A DNA stretch of 6,538 nucleotides from Deltaproteobacteria bacterium (GCA_030636245.1 DAOVXI010000102.1:1-6538), one strand, 5' to 3'; counted from the stretch's first letter, positions 1 to 6,471 are shown. Notes: generated from the letters alone by a model not told the origin. Numbers and translations: made by a program.

Positions 1-128
1 ATTAGATATTATATCATATAGTATAAACTCAAAAGTGTCAACTAAGGCATGGGTTATGAGTTCAAGGAAGAATGGGTACGAGTGGTGTATTTTGACAGGG
101 TACTACGGTGACGGCTCCGAGAAAAAGA
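1..128. other. intergenic stretch left of the tRNA, no gene seen
   Basis: I see no supported coding region here. A short plus-strand ORF (56-172) runs into the tRNA and looks spurious. After the encoded CCA of the tRNA there is a run of five T residues on the minus strand (122-126). No stable GC-rich hairpin precedes it other than the tRNA itself, so a conventional intrinsic terminator is not evident. The only signal I can support is the promoter at 13-41. Confidence 0.5.
13..41 (-). promoter_or_regulatory. sigma70-type promoter firing left, out of the window
   Basis: Read on the minus strand, a perfect TTGACA (36-41) is followed by a 17-nt spacer and TATGAT (13-18), which matches 5 of 6 bases of the -10 consensus. 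The surrounding sequence is very AT-rich. It would start transcription at or beyond the left edge, so its target gene is not visible. It lies about 90 nt downstream of the tRNA on the same strand, so the next gene probably has its own promoter. This rests on sequence match only. Confidence 0.5.
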
Positions 129-205
129 TGGTGGCGGTGGGTGGACTCGAACCACCGACACGGGGCTTATGAGACCCCTGCTCTGGCCGCCTGAGCTACA
201 CCGCC
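129..205 (-). tRNA. tRNA-Met (anticodon CAT), elongator type, CCA encoded
   Basis: A full cloverleaf can be drawn by hand. The acceptor stem is GGCGGTG (199-205) with CACCGCC (133-139). The D stem is GCTC/GAGC with a GG-containing loop. The anticodon stem is GGGGT/GCCCC around loop CTCATAA, which places anticodon CAT at 169-171. The T stem is GGTGG/CCACC with loop TTCGAGT. The discriminator is A132 and CCA is encoded at 129-131. The first base pair is a normal G-C and the anticodon stem lacks the three G-C pairs of initiators, so this is not tRNA-fMet. A CAT anticodon can also belong to tRNA-Ile2, whose C34 is modified to lysidine. The GGCGGTG acceptor and overall form resemble elongator Met, but this was judged by eye only. 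Confidence 0.93.
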
Positions 206-231
206 TATCTACTGACTACAGCAAGTTAAGT

Positions 232-260
232 ATTATAATGAAGCCTGTCAGGGATTACAA
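232..260 (-). promoter_or_regulatory. sigma70-type promoter for the tRNA-Met gene
   Basis: On the minus strand, TTGTAA (255-260, 4 of 6 matches to TTGACA) is followed by exactly 17 nt and a perfect TATAAT (232-237). The -10 box ends 26 nt before the tRNA 5' end, leaving a short leader for RNase P to remove. The -35 box begins 8 nt past the stop codon of the propeller gene. I see no terminator between that stop and the tRNA, so operon read-through could also feed the tRNA. Confidence 0.65.
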
Positions 261-268
261 GTAATTTT

Positions 269-1948
269 TTAATTATCCGGCAAAAGCCTTACGGAGTAGG
301 ATACGATCCTGCTGGTTGGCTTCTTTCTACTCCAGCCCCCGCCCTCTATAACGACAGCATAAACAATGACACCATTACTTAAGGAATCCACGTAAATGTC
401 TGAAATATAACCGGAAATTTTAACGGATGAAAGCACGTTAGACATACTCAATCCGTCCCATTTAAAGACTTTTATAGAGCCTGACTTAAACTCGGTAACA
501 CGCGAGGAATACTCCCCAAAAACCCCCCCGGCTACGTTATAGACAGCAAAGAGCTCATCCGATCCGTCGTTATCCGCATCATTAAATGTAAGTCTTGGGC
601 CGATCGTAACAAAACCTTTGTCAGGCTTAGAGGAAAACTTATCACCGTTTTGACCAAGCTCAAGTACATTCAACGACCCGCCAAGCTTTGCAGCGACATT
701 GGAGCCCTTGCCCGGCTCGCCCTCGCTAAGATCATAGATCGAAACAGTAAATTTCCTGGAATAAGCCGCTACTTCTGTCCCATCGATGCCCTTTGTTCCG
801 CCGATATCCATGCTCAGTGCATTTTGCCTGGACCTAACAGCAAAGGAAGACTCCTCAGTAAAGACACCATCAACATAACTCCTAAGAACTACCTTTTTAG
901 AAAAGCCCCACTCAAGTCTAAAGCCTTGCGTTAGGAGCCTGACACCCTTGCCCGGAACATTTACCGCACGAACGAACCACGGAAGACCCCTGGCGGTAAC
1001 GGTAACCTTTGAGCCATTATGCTTTATGACAACACTCTCTGCGTGGGTGCCGTTCAGACGGGATACGTAGAGCTCATCTCGTCCGTCTCCGTCGATATCA
1101 GCTTTGTCGATGAATACATTTCTAAGTTCCGATCCTTCTTCCAACTCGAATATATTATTAAACTCAACACCGCTTAGAGTAGCAACCACTATCTTCTTCT
1201 CCGTTACATAGCAGTACTCACTTATCCCGTCGCCATCGAGGTCTGCAACCACCATAGCTTTAACATGAGCATCTATGGCCTCGCTCTTCCAATTAAGCCT
1301 GAAGCCGGGCTTAACGTGAACATCCAGATCAGGGCTGAACTCTGAGGCCACTAGCGCACCATCCGGGTATTTGAACTTTATCTTCTCTTCTGCTCCGTCT
1401 TTCTTGAACTTACCGACGTACTCTCCAGCATCGGCAACTGAACTCTTACCAGTGATGGATGCAAGAACATACTCGGATAACTCGCCGGCCATCAGGACCA
1501 GCTTTTCGGAGCTTTCTCCGTCAAGATAGAACTTTTCCGTTGTACCCTCATCAACATTCAAAAGTATTGAATCGATACTTATGAACTCACCCATGACCGA
1601 AAGACTTCCATACAGAACATATGAAGCCTTAAGTTTCTTACCCGTGCGTAACGCGTATTCGTTATTGAAAGCAGAGTCAGGAGCACTAGATTTATGCCGA
1701 ACAGGGTTTATCACACCGCTAAAACCTATCCTTGTTGTAAGCATGTCATTAAGTGCGTCCTTTAAGAACTCGGTTTCAACACTGCCGTTATAATTGAACG
1801 GTATGATGACAAGTGTCTTGTCCCTTGTCGCGCTGATATCGGACTCGGCCCTAACATCTGAATTTAAAGCCAGCGTCAGTGCTATGACAAACGCAGGGAC
1901 CATTATTAGATTTTTTAGAAAATTAATTTTCAACAACTGATCCCTCAC
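269..1948 (-). CDS. exported VCBS/FG-GAP beta-propeller protein of unknown function
   Basis: Seen: residues 1-34 form a signal peptide with lysines, a hydrophobic core (about 15-28) and a likely cleavage site after VRA. Residues about 44-165 resemble small alpha/beta envelope domains (TolB N-terminal, FlgO/CsgG-like): a strand LVIIPF, a helix, then ASYVLYGSL and a following strand. Residues about 228-534 carry calcium-loop motifs DLDGDG (236-241), DIDGDG (284-289) and DADNDG (457-462), each followed by acidic residues and beta strands, as in VCBS/FG-GAP propellers. Degenerate copies lie near 330, 381 and 521. The GTG start overlaps the stop of the upstream dehydrogenase gene by 4 nt. A TTG at 1934-1936 (codon 5) sits at better distance from an AGGTGAGG sequence, and either start keeps the signal peptide. 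The location is inferred to be periplasm or outer membrane, and the role is unknown. Linkage suggests involvement in polysaccharide or envelope assembly, but nothing in the sequence proves this. Confidence 0.85.
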   Translation of the reverse strand: MRDQLLKINFLKNLIMVPAFVIALTLALNSDVRAESDISATRDKTLVIIPFNYNGSVETEFLKDALNDMLTTRIGFSGVINPVRHKSSAPDSAFNNEYALRTGKKLKASYVLYGSLSVMGEFISIDSILLNVDEGTTEKFYLDGESSEKLVLMAGELSEYVLASITGKSSVADAGEYVGKFKKDGAEEKIKFKYPDGALVASEFSPDLDVHVKPGFRLNWKSEAIDAHVKAMVVADLDGDGISEYCYVTEKKIVVATLSGVEFNNIFELEEGSELRNVFIDKADIDGDGRDELYVSRLNGTHAESVVIKHNGSKVTVTARGLPWFVRAVNVPGKGVRLLTQGFRLEWGFSKKVVLRSYVDGVFTEESSFAVRSRQNALSMDIGGTKGIDGTEVAAYSRKFTVSIYDLSEGEPGKGSNVAAKLGGSLNVLELGQNGDKFSSKPDKGFVTIGPRLTFNDADNDGSDELFAVYNVAGGVFGEYSSRVTEFKSGSIKVFKWDGLSMSNVLSSVKISGYISDIYVDSLSNGVIVYAVVIEGGGWSRKKPTSRIVSYSVRLLPDN

Positions 1949-3252
1949 CTTCCCACACTGATATAATTAAAGCCCATGGCTTTCATCTTCTCAGGTTTGT
2001 ATATATTTCTCAAGTCTACCATATTAGGCTCAACCATGAGTTCCTTGACCTTTTCAAGGTCAAGCCTTCTGAACTGATTCCACTCGGTGCAAAGGACAAG
2101 AACATCGCTCTTATCTATCGCGCTATACACATCCGAAGAGTATGTAACCTCTCCGATAATATCTCTCTTTGCGTTTTCCATGCCGACAGGATCAAAGGCC
2201 TTAACAACAGCACCTTCATTAAGCAGTGCGTTAACTATCTTTATGGCCGGCGATTCCCGAACGTCATCCGTGTTGGGTTTAAACGTAAGTCCGAGTACGG
2301 CAATTGTCTTTCCCTTAAGCTCTCCACCCGTAACCTCTTTTATTTTTTCTATCGAGCGAATGATCCTTGAGCTGTTCACATCCATCGCGGCCTTGACTAT
2401 TTTAAGATCATAGTCAAAACCCTCTGCGATCTTAACTAACGCGGCCGTATCCTTTGGGAAACATGAACCGCCGAAACCCGGGCCCGGATGCAGGAATTTT
2501 GAGCCTATACGCTTATCAAGTCCCATCGCCTTTGCAACCGTATGCACATTAGCGCCGCTCCTTTCGCAGAGCTCCGCCATCTCGTTAATGAAGGATATCT
2601 TTGTTGCCAGAAAAGCATTAGAGGCGTACTTTATAAGCTCTGCCGTCTCTATATCAGTGACAACAAAGGGTGTTTCTATCAAGTAGAGCGGAGAGTACAG
2701 TTCCTTAAGTATCTCTATCGCCTTCTGAGTCTCGGCACCCAAAATAACCCTGTTGGGTCTCATAAAGTCTTCTACCGCAGAGCCCTCTCTCAGAAACTCC
2801 GGGTTTGAAACAACATCAAACTCCGCGTCCGCGCGGGCCTTATCCCTTATCATCTTTTCAATTGATCTTCCCGTCCCAACCGGCACGGTACTCTTTGTAG
2901 CTATAACTTTATATCCGTTCAGGTTCTCAGCGATCGTGGTGGTAACCGCTTCTACAAAGCTCAAGTCGACAGAACCATCGCTTTTCTCGGGGGTGCCGAC
3001 AGCTATGAAAACTATCTGCGCTTCTTTAATGGCAGCGGCGATATCCGTTGTGAACTTCAGCCTTCCTTCCGCTGAGTTCTTCAGGAGAAGCTCTTTAAGA
3101 CCCGGCTCGTAGATCGGCACCTCACCGCTGTTAAGGGTTTCTATAACAGCGCTGTCTTTATCCACGCAGGTTACATCAACGCCAAAATCAGCAAAGCAAA
3201 CGCCTGAGACGAGCCCAACGTAGCCACTGCCTATGATACATACCTTCAACAT
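1945..3252 (-). CDS. ugd: UDP-glucose 6-dehydrogenase
   Basis: This cytoplasmic enzyme oxidises UDP-glucose to UDP-glucuronate with two NAD+. The N-terminal Rossmann fold shows GSGYVG (8-13), the acidic ribose-binding D31 and the VGTP segment (85-88). STVPVGTGR (121-129) and EFLREG (152-157) follow. The central helix carries K208, N212, K218 and N223. The catalytic thiol is C264 in GPGFGGSCFPKD (257-268). The C-terminal UDP-binding domain has FKPNTDD and RES (324-334) and TEW (389-391). At 435 residues it is full length for the family. UDP-N-acetylmannosamine dehydrogenase is a relative, but the overall spacing and GGSCFPKD fit the UDP-glucose enzymes better. The ATG start lies 6 nt after the rmlB stop, with an AGGTAGGG ribosome site spanning the junction. 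The TGA stop overlaps the GTG of the propeller gene. The product feeds glucuronate, and possibly derived sugars, into a surface polymer. Confidence 0.95.
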   Translation of the reverse strand: MLKVCIIGSGYVGLVSGVCFADFGVDVTCVDKDSAVIETLNSGEVPIYEPGLKELLLKNSAEGRLKFTTDIAAAIKEAQIVFIAVGTPEKSDGSVDLSFVEAVTTTIAENLNGYKVIATKSTVPVGTGRSIEKMIRDKARADAEFDVVSNPEFLREGSAVEDFMRPNRVILGAETQKAIEILKELYSPLYLIETPFVVTDIETAELIKYASNAFLATKISFINEMAELCERSGANVHTVAKAMGLDKRIGSKFLHPGPGFGGSCFPKDTAALVKIAEGFDYDLKIVKAAMDVNSSRIIRSIEKIKEVTGGELKGKTIAVLGLTFKPNTDDVRESPAIKIVNALLNEGAVVKAFDPVGMENAKRDIIGEVTYSSDVYSAIDKSDVLVLCTEWNQFRRLDLEKVKELMVEPNMVDLRNIYKPEKMKAMGFNYISVGR

Positions 3253-3258
3253 AACACC

Positions 3259-4302
3259 CTACCTTTTACCATAGTTATCTGCATAATAACTTCTATATTC
3301 ACCGCTACGCACACGGTCACACCAATCAACACTGCGAAGATACCACTCCACTGTATCCCTTAACGCATCTTCGAAGTTCCTATCCGGGCTCCAGCCAAGC
3401 TCCTTATGTATCTTTGAAGAGTCTATCGCGTAGCGCTTGTCGTGGCCGGGCCTGTCTTTCACAAACTCAATAAGTTCGCTATAAGGTGAAGCAGCCGGTT
3501 TCAGCTCATCAAGTATGGAGCATATAAGCTTTACTATCTCTATATTCTCCATCTCCTCATCAGCCCCTATGTTATAAACCTCGCCTGCTTTTCCTTTAGT
3601 AAACACCGCCTCGAGCGCCGATGAGTGGTCGTCGACATAGATCCAGTCCCTGACATTCTTCCCGTCACCGTATATAGGAAGTGTGCGGCCCTCAAGAGCG
3701 TTCAGGATTATCACAGGTATCAACTTCTCCGGGAACTGATACGGACCATAGTTGTTTGAGCAATGAGTAATTAACGTATTAATACCGAATGTATGATGAT
3801 AGGCCCTTACCATATGATCAGCCGAGGCCTTTGACGCGGAGTAAGGACTGTTCGGGGCATAAGAGCTAAGCTCGGTAAACTTCCCTTCCGCTCCCAAAGA
3901 ACCATATACTTCATCCGTACTGACGTTTAGAAATATTTTATCAGAACCTTCTCCCCATACCTCCCTCACACACTCAAGCAAGTTGAATGTACCGTGGATA
4001 TTAGTTCTCACGAACTCTTCCGGACCAAGTATGGAGCGGTCAACATGGCTCTCGGCCGCAAGGTGCATGATGCCGTCAATTGAGTGTTCCTTAAGGATAC
4101 TGCTCACAAGCGCCTTATCGTCTATGTCGCCTTTAACAAATGTATAATTGCTGCTAGCCTCAAGATCCCTGAGGCTTTCGAGGTTGCCCGAGTATGTCAA
4201 AGAATCAAGGTTTATAATGTTATACGATTTATCTTTATCCAGTAAAAACCTTATAAGGTTTGAACCGATAAAACCCGCGCCACCTGTTATGAGTATATTC
4301 AT
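3259..4302 (-). CDS. rmlB: dTDP-glucose 4,6-dehydratase
   Basis: This is the second step of dTDP-L-rhamnose synthesis. It converts dTDP-glucose to dTDP-4-keto-6-deoxyglucose using tightly bound NAD+. It is an extended short-chain dehydrogenase. Numbering from the ATG at 4302, it has TGGAGFIGS (6-14), DSLTY (33-37), HLAAESHVDRS (80-90), the catalytic STDEVYG (128-134) with Thr-Asp-Glu, and YSASK (154-158) with the Tyr/Lys pair. NNYGPYQFPEK (183-193), GDG plus NVRDW (212-220) and RPGHD (284-288) are dehydratase signatures that separate it from GalE-type epimerases. Start choice: a GAAGGA site abuts the first in-frame ATG (4306-4308) with no spacer but lies 6 nt before the second (4300-4302), so I prefer the second. 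That gives 347 residues, normal for the family. It sits 15 nt after the rmlC-like gene. Confidence 0.95.
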   Translation of the reverse strand: MNILITGGAGFIGSNLIRFLLDKDKSYNIINLDSLTYSGNLESLRDLEASSNYTFVKGDIDDKALVSSILKEHSIDGIMHLAAESHVDRSILGPEEFVRTNIHGTFNLLECVREVWGEGSDKIFLNVSTDEVYGSLGAEGKFTELSSYAPNSPYSASKASADHMVRAYHHTFGINTLITHCSNNYGPYQFPEKLIPVIILNALEGRTLPIYGDGKNVRDWIYVDDHSSALEAVFTKGKAGEVYNIGADEEMENIEIVKLICSILDELKPAASPYSELIEFVKDRPGHDKRYAIDSSKIHKELGWSPDRNFEDALRDTVEWYLRSVDWCDRVRSGEYRSYYADNYGKR

Positions 4303-4317
4303 TCCCATTCCTTCAGA
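4303..4317 (-). promoter_or_regulatory. ribosome binding site deciding the rmlB start
   Basis: On the minus strand GAAGGA (4309-4314) touches the ATG at 4306-4308 and precedes the ATG at 4300-4302 by 6 nt. Normal Shine-Dalgarno spacing therefore favours the inner ATG, shortening the protein by two residues (Met-Gly) relative to the longest frame. Confidence 0.6.
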
Positions 4318-4791
4318 TCAGTCTATTATAAATCCCGAGTTCTCATCATCTTCATACCTTATCTCATCGATCTCTTCTTTCTTGTCTTTACCCATGAAAA
4401 GTTTATTGGGTGCGTTAAAGACAAGGCCGGGAACCTCACCGATATTCTTATAAGCATGAACAACGCCCGGAGGAACGATAACAATCTTTGGCTCATCCAT
4501 GCCTGCGTTCACGGTAACGTGTTTACCGAAGCCCTTTGAGCCCTTTCGGTTGTCCCACAAATATACCTTGAAGGTAGAAGGCCCGACGAAACAAAAGTAA
4601 TCTGTTTGGTGCTTATGTTCATGAGGACCACGTGTAACGCCAGGCAAGGTTTCCGAGACATAGCTCATAGCCGGCATGATCTCACCACCGATCTCGTCTT
4701 CCCTGTATAGCTCGGAGAGCCAGCCACGCTCATCTTTGTAGCGTTTCAACTCTTTAATAACTACGCCCTCTATATTTATGGCTTCACTCAT
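4318..4791 (-). CDS. rmlC: short dTDP-4-dehydrorhamnose 3,5-epimerase-like protein (RmlC family)
   Basis: It probably performs the third step of dTDP-rhamnose synthesis, epimerising dTDP-4-keto-6-deoxyglucose at C3 and C5. This is inferred from the cupin-type signatures and from its position between rmlD and rmlB. Visible family marks are DERGWLSE (20-27), RGPHEH (54-59) carrying the candidate catalytic base H57, FKVYLWD (74-80) and IVPPGVVHAYKN (105-116). At 157 residues it is shorter than the usual roughly 180. Hand alignment puts Asp64 where classical RmlC has its active-site Lys, and Phe132 near the catalytic Tyr. The C-terminal segment carrying the dyad Asp also looks absent or rearranged. 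It could therefore be a divergent epimerase subfamily, or a C3-only epimerase or ketoisomerase. The rmlD stop and this ATG overlap as ATGA, with a GGAG site 8 nt upstream, so translation is probably coupled. Confidence 0.82.
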   Translation of the reverse strand: MSEAINIEGVVIKELKRYKDERGWLSELYREDEIGGEIMPAMSYVSETLPGVTRGPHEHKHQTDYFCFVGPSTFKVYLWDNRKGSKGFGKHVTVNAGMDEPKIVIVPPGVVHAYKNIGEVPGLVFNAPNKLFMGKDKKEEIDEIRYEDDENSGFIID

Positions 4792-5654
4792 TGATCGAAC
4801 TCCAGCTGTATATATCTTTTTAATGCATCCATCCAGTGCGGTACGGGCCGCCCTGTAAGTTTTCTGTAAAGCGTTTTATCAAGAACAGAGTAGCAAGGCC
4901 TCTTCGCGGCCAAAGGATACTCAATTGACTTTATCGGAGTTACACTCTTACATTTTACACTTACTCCGTTATCTCTGGCAAGCTTTACAATAAGAGTAGC
5001 AAAGTCATACCAGCTTGCGATGCCTTCGTTCGAGAAGTTAACTATCCCGCTATACCCGTTCTCTATGAGAGCCGCGGCGGCAACGGAGAGATCTACCGAA
5101 TATGTTGGAGAGCCTACCTGGTCACTTACCACACGGAGTTCATCTTTCTTGGTTGCGCCGTCTATAATGCTTCTGACAAAACACTTGCCTGTATGTCCAT
5201 AAAGCCATGAGGTCCTGATTATAACGGCACGGGCGCCTGAAGCTATTATCTTAAGCTCTCCGTCAAGCTTTGTCTTCCCGTAAACACCTATGGGATTGGT
5301 CTTATCCTCTTCCGTGTATGGAGTATTCGAGGTGCCGTCAAAAACAAAGTCAGTTGAGAAGTGCACGAGCCTTGCGCCTATCTGTTTGGTTGCCGCAGCG
5401 AGTAAGCCCGCGCCATGATCATTGATCCTTTGTGCCTCTTTGTGCTCCTCTTCAGCCTTGTCCACGGCGGTGTATGCCGCGCAGTTCACCACTACATCAG
5501 GCTTATGATGTGTTAAGGCATACTTGATACTGTCCTCATCGGTTATGTTAAGCTCACTTGAACCAAAGGCGATAACTTCATAACCGCTGTTTTGAAGAAC
5601 AGGCACGAGATCTGTCCCAAGGAGACCTTTAGCGCCGGTAACAAGAAGCCTCAT
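4788..5654 (-). CDS. rmlD: dTDP-4-dehydrorhamnose reductase
   Basis: This is the last step of the pathway: NAD(P)H reduction of dTDP-4-keto-L-rhamnose to dTDP-L-rhamnose in the cytoplasm. It is a reductive short-chain dehydrogenase with TGAKGLLG (6-13) for cofactor binding and CAAYTAVDKAE (58-68). STDFVFDG (100-107) is the family STDYVFDG with Phe for Tyr. The active-site YGKTK (125-129) has the Tyr/Lys pair and is followed by LDGE. Further on are RTSWLYG (147-153), DQVGSPTY (178-185) and a C-terminal RP-x3-VLD segment (252-259). It is 288 residues, close to the usual 290-300, so intact. The ATG is preceded by a G-rich AGGGGGG site about 10 nt upstream. It lies 18 nt after rmlA and overlaps the next gene by 4 nt. 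Confidence 0.94.
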   Translation of the reverse strand: MRLLVTGAKGLLGTDLVPVLQNSGYEVIAFGSSELNITDEDSIKYALTHHKPDVVVNCAAYTAVDKAEEEHKEAQRINDHGAGLLAAATKQIGARLVHFSTDFVFDGTSNTPYTEEDKTNPIGVYGKTKLDGELKIIASGARAVIIRTSWLYGHTGKCFVRSIIDGATKKDELRVVSDQVGSPTYSVDLSVAAAALIENGYSGIVNFSNEGIASWYDFATLIVKLARDNGVSVKCKSVTPIKSIEYPLAAKRPCYSVLDKTLYRKLTGRPVPHWMDALKRYIQLEFDQ

Positions 5655-5672
5655 TAACGCAGTGCCCCCCTA

Positions 5673-6401
5673 CTACAGATTATTTGCGCCGGTATCGGCT
5701 ACAAGATTATTTGCATGAAGAAGTGAAGAAAAGGTGTCGGCATCCGTCCACCAGCCCTCAAGCTCACACCAGGTAAGATTGCCTTTATCTATATAAGCAT
5801 TATTAACATCGGTTATCTCAAGCTCGCCCCTATCGGAAGGCTTCAAGGTCTTTATAATATCAAAGACCGTGTTATCGTACATGTAAATGCCTGTTACGGC
5901 ATAACTGCTTTTTGGGCTACTCGGTTTTTCGACTATATTTAATATCTTATCACCATCAAGCTCAGGAACGCCAAACCTCTCAGGGTCACTTACTTCTTTT
6001 AATATAACCTTTGCCCCGTCCTTTTGCGCCCTGAAGTCGTCTACGGCTTTGCAGATATTCTTTTCAATAATGTTATCTCCAAGCACGACACATATACTCT
6101 CACCCTTTGCGAAGTACTCGCAAAGCCCCAGCGCCTCGGCAATTCCACCCTCGCCCTGCTGATAGGTATAGTCAAGGTGCTTCAAGCCGAACTCCCTGCC
6201 GTTCTCAAGCAACTTCAAGAAGTCACCCGCGCTGTTGCCGCCCGTTACTATCATGATATCCTTTATGCCAGCGTTCACCAGGCATTGGATGGGATAATAG
6301 ATCATGGGTGCGTTATAAACTGGCAGGAGATGTTTATTGGTTATTTTAGTGAGCGGGTTTAATCGTGAGCCTAAGCCGCCTGCAAGAATGATTCCCTTCA
6401 A
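5673..6401 (-). CDS. rmlA: glucose-1-phosphate thymidylyltransferase, short form
   Basis: This is the first step of dTDP-rhamnose synthesis: glucose-1-phosphate plus dTTP gives dTDP-glucose and pyrophosphate. The nucleotidyltransferase fold shows GGLGSRLNPLT (8-18), the signature lysine in NKHLLPV (22-28), QQGEGGIAEAL (81-91), LGDN with the metal-binding Asp (107-110), RFGVPELD (142-149), VEKP (157-160), ELEITDVN (193-200) and GWWTDADT (216-223). At 242 residues it lacks about 50 C-terminal residues of enterobacterial RmlA (about 290), the part that contributes to the allosteric site. Short forms of this kind are known among sugar nucleotidyltransferases. Its companions RmlB, C and D make dTDP-glucose the most likely product, although another nucleotide or sugar cannot be excluded. 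The start codon is TTG, supported by AGGAG 6 nt upstream and by the usual MKGIILAGG beginning. It is the first gene of the visible operon. Confidence 0.92.
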   Translation of the reverse strand: MKGIILAGGLGSRLNPLTKITNKHLLPVYNAPMIYYPIQCLVNAGIKDIMIVTGGNSAGDFLKLLENGREFGLKHLDYTYQQGEGGIAEALGLCEYFAKGESICVVLGDNIIEKNICKAVDDFRAQKDGAKVILKEVSDPERFGVPELDGDKILNIVEKPSSPKSSYAVTGIYMYDNTVFDIIKTLKPSDRGELEITDVNNAYIDKGNLTWCELEGWWTDADTFSSLLHANNLVADTGANNL

Positions 6402-6412
6402 GGTATACTCCT
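6399..6412 (-). promoter_or_regulatory. ribosome binding site and TTG start of rmlA
   Basis: On the minus strand AGGAG (6408-6412) stands 6 nt before TTG (6399-6401). No in-frame ATG lies nearby, and the family consensus begins exactly at this codon. The rare start may hold down translation of the first, feedback-controlled step of the pathway; that last point is inference. Confidence 0.75.
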
Positions 6413-6416
6413 AATG

Positions 6417-6454
6417 GAAAATTTTCTTGCAAGTTTATCAGCTTATATCGTCAA
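6417..6454 (-). promoter_or_regulatory. possible weak promoter and palindromes upstream of rmlA
   Basis: On the minus strand there is a TATAAG hexamer (6442-6447, 5 of 6 matches to TATAAT) without a good -35 at normal spacing. A TTGACG (6449-6454) lies too close upstream to serve it. Two perfect palindromes follow, CTTGCAAG (6426-6433) and GAAAATTTTC (6417-6426), sharing one base. They could be a regulator site or chance in AT-rich DNA. The operon's main promoter may lie here or beyond the right edge. Confidence 0.25.
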
Positions 6455-6471
6455 AAGCAAAGGATTTCATA

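Noticed and set aside
92..97. TTGACA on the plus strand as a -35 box
   Set aside because: The sequence 16-18 nt downstream is GC-rich with no -10 hexamer, and it would fire antisense into the tRNA.
56..172. Plus-strand ORF of 38 codons running into the tRNA
   Set aside because: Its end is the usual spurious peptide from the antisense strand of a tRNA (GGLEPPTRGL), and no ribosome site or recognisable protein supports it.
129..205. Initiator tRNA-fMet or an ops/JUMPstart element in the GGCGGTGTAGC start
   Set aside because: The first acceptor pair is G-C and the anticodon stem lacks three consecutive G-C pairs at its base, so it is not an initiator. The ops-like bases are simply the tRNA 5' end and differ from the GGCGGTAGCGT consensus.
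650..934. Plus-strand open frame of 94 codons
   Set aside because: It lies wholly inside the propeller gene on the opposite strand, and its translation shows no domain or start signal.
2087..3112. Three plus-strand open frames of 88-119 codons opposite ugd
   Set aside because: They are antisense to a clearly coding gene with conserved motifs, and their translations have low-complexity Ser/Leu-rich antisense character.
3259..4302. UDP-glucose 4-epimerase (GalE) identity for the dehydratase
   Set aside because: STDEVYG, NNYGPYQFPEK and RPGHD are dehydratase signatures; GalE lacks the Asp-Glu pair after Thr.
6024..6362. Plus-strand open frame of 112 codons opposite rmlA
   Set aside because: It is entirely antisense to conserved thymidylyltransferase motifs, with no ribosome site seen.
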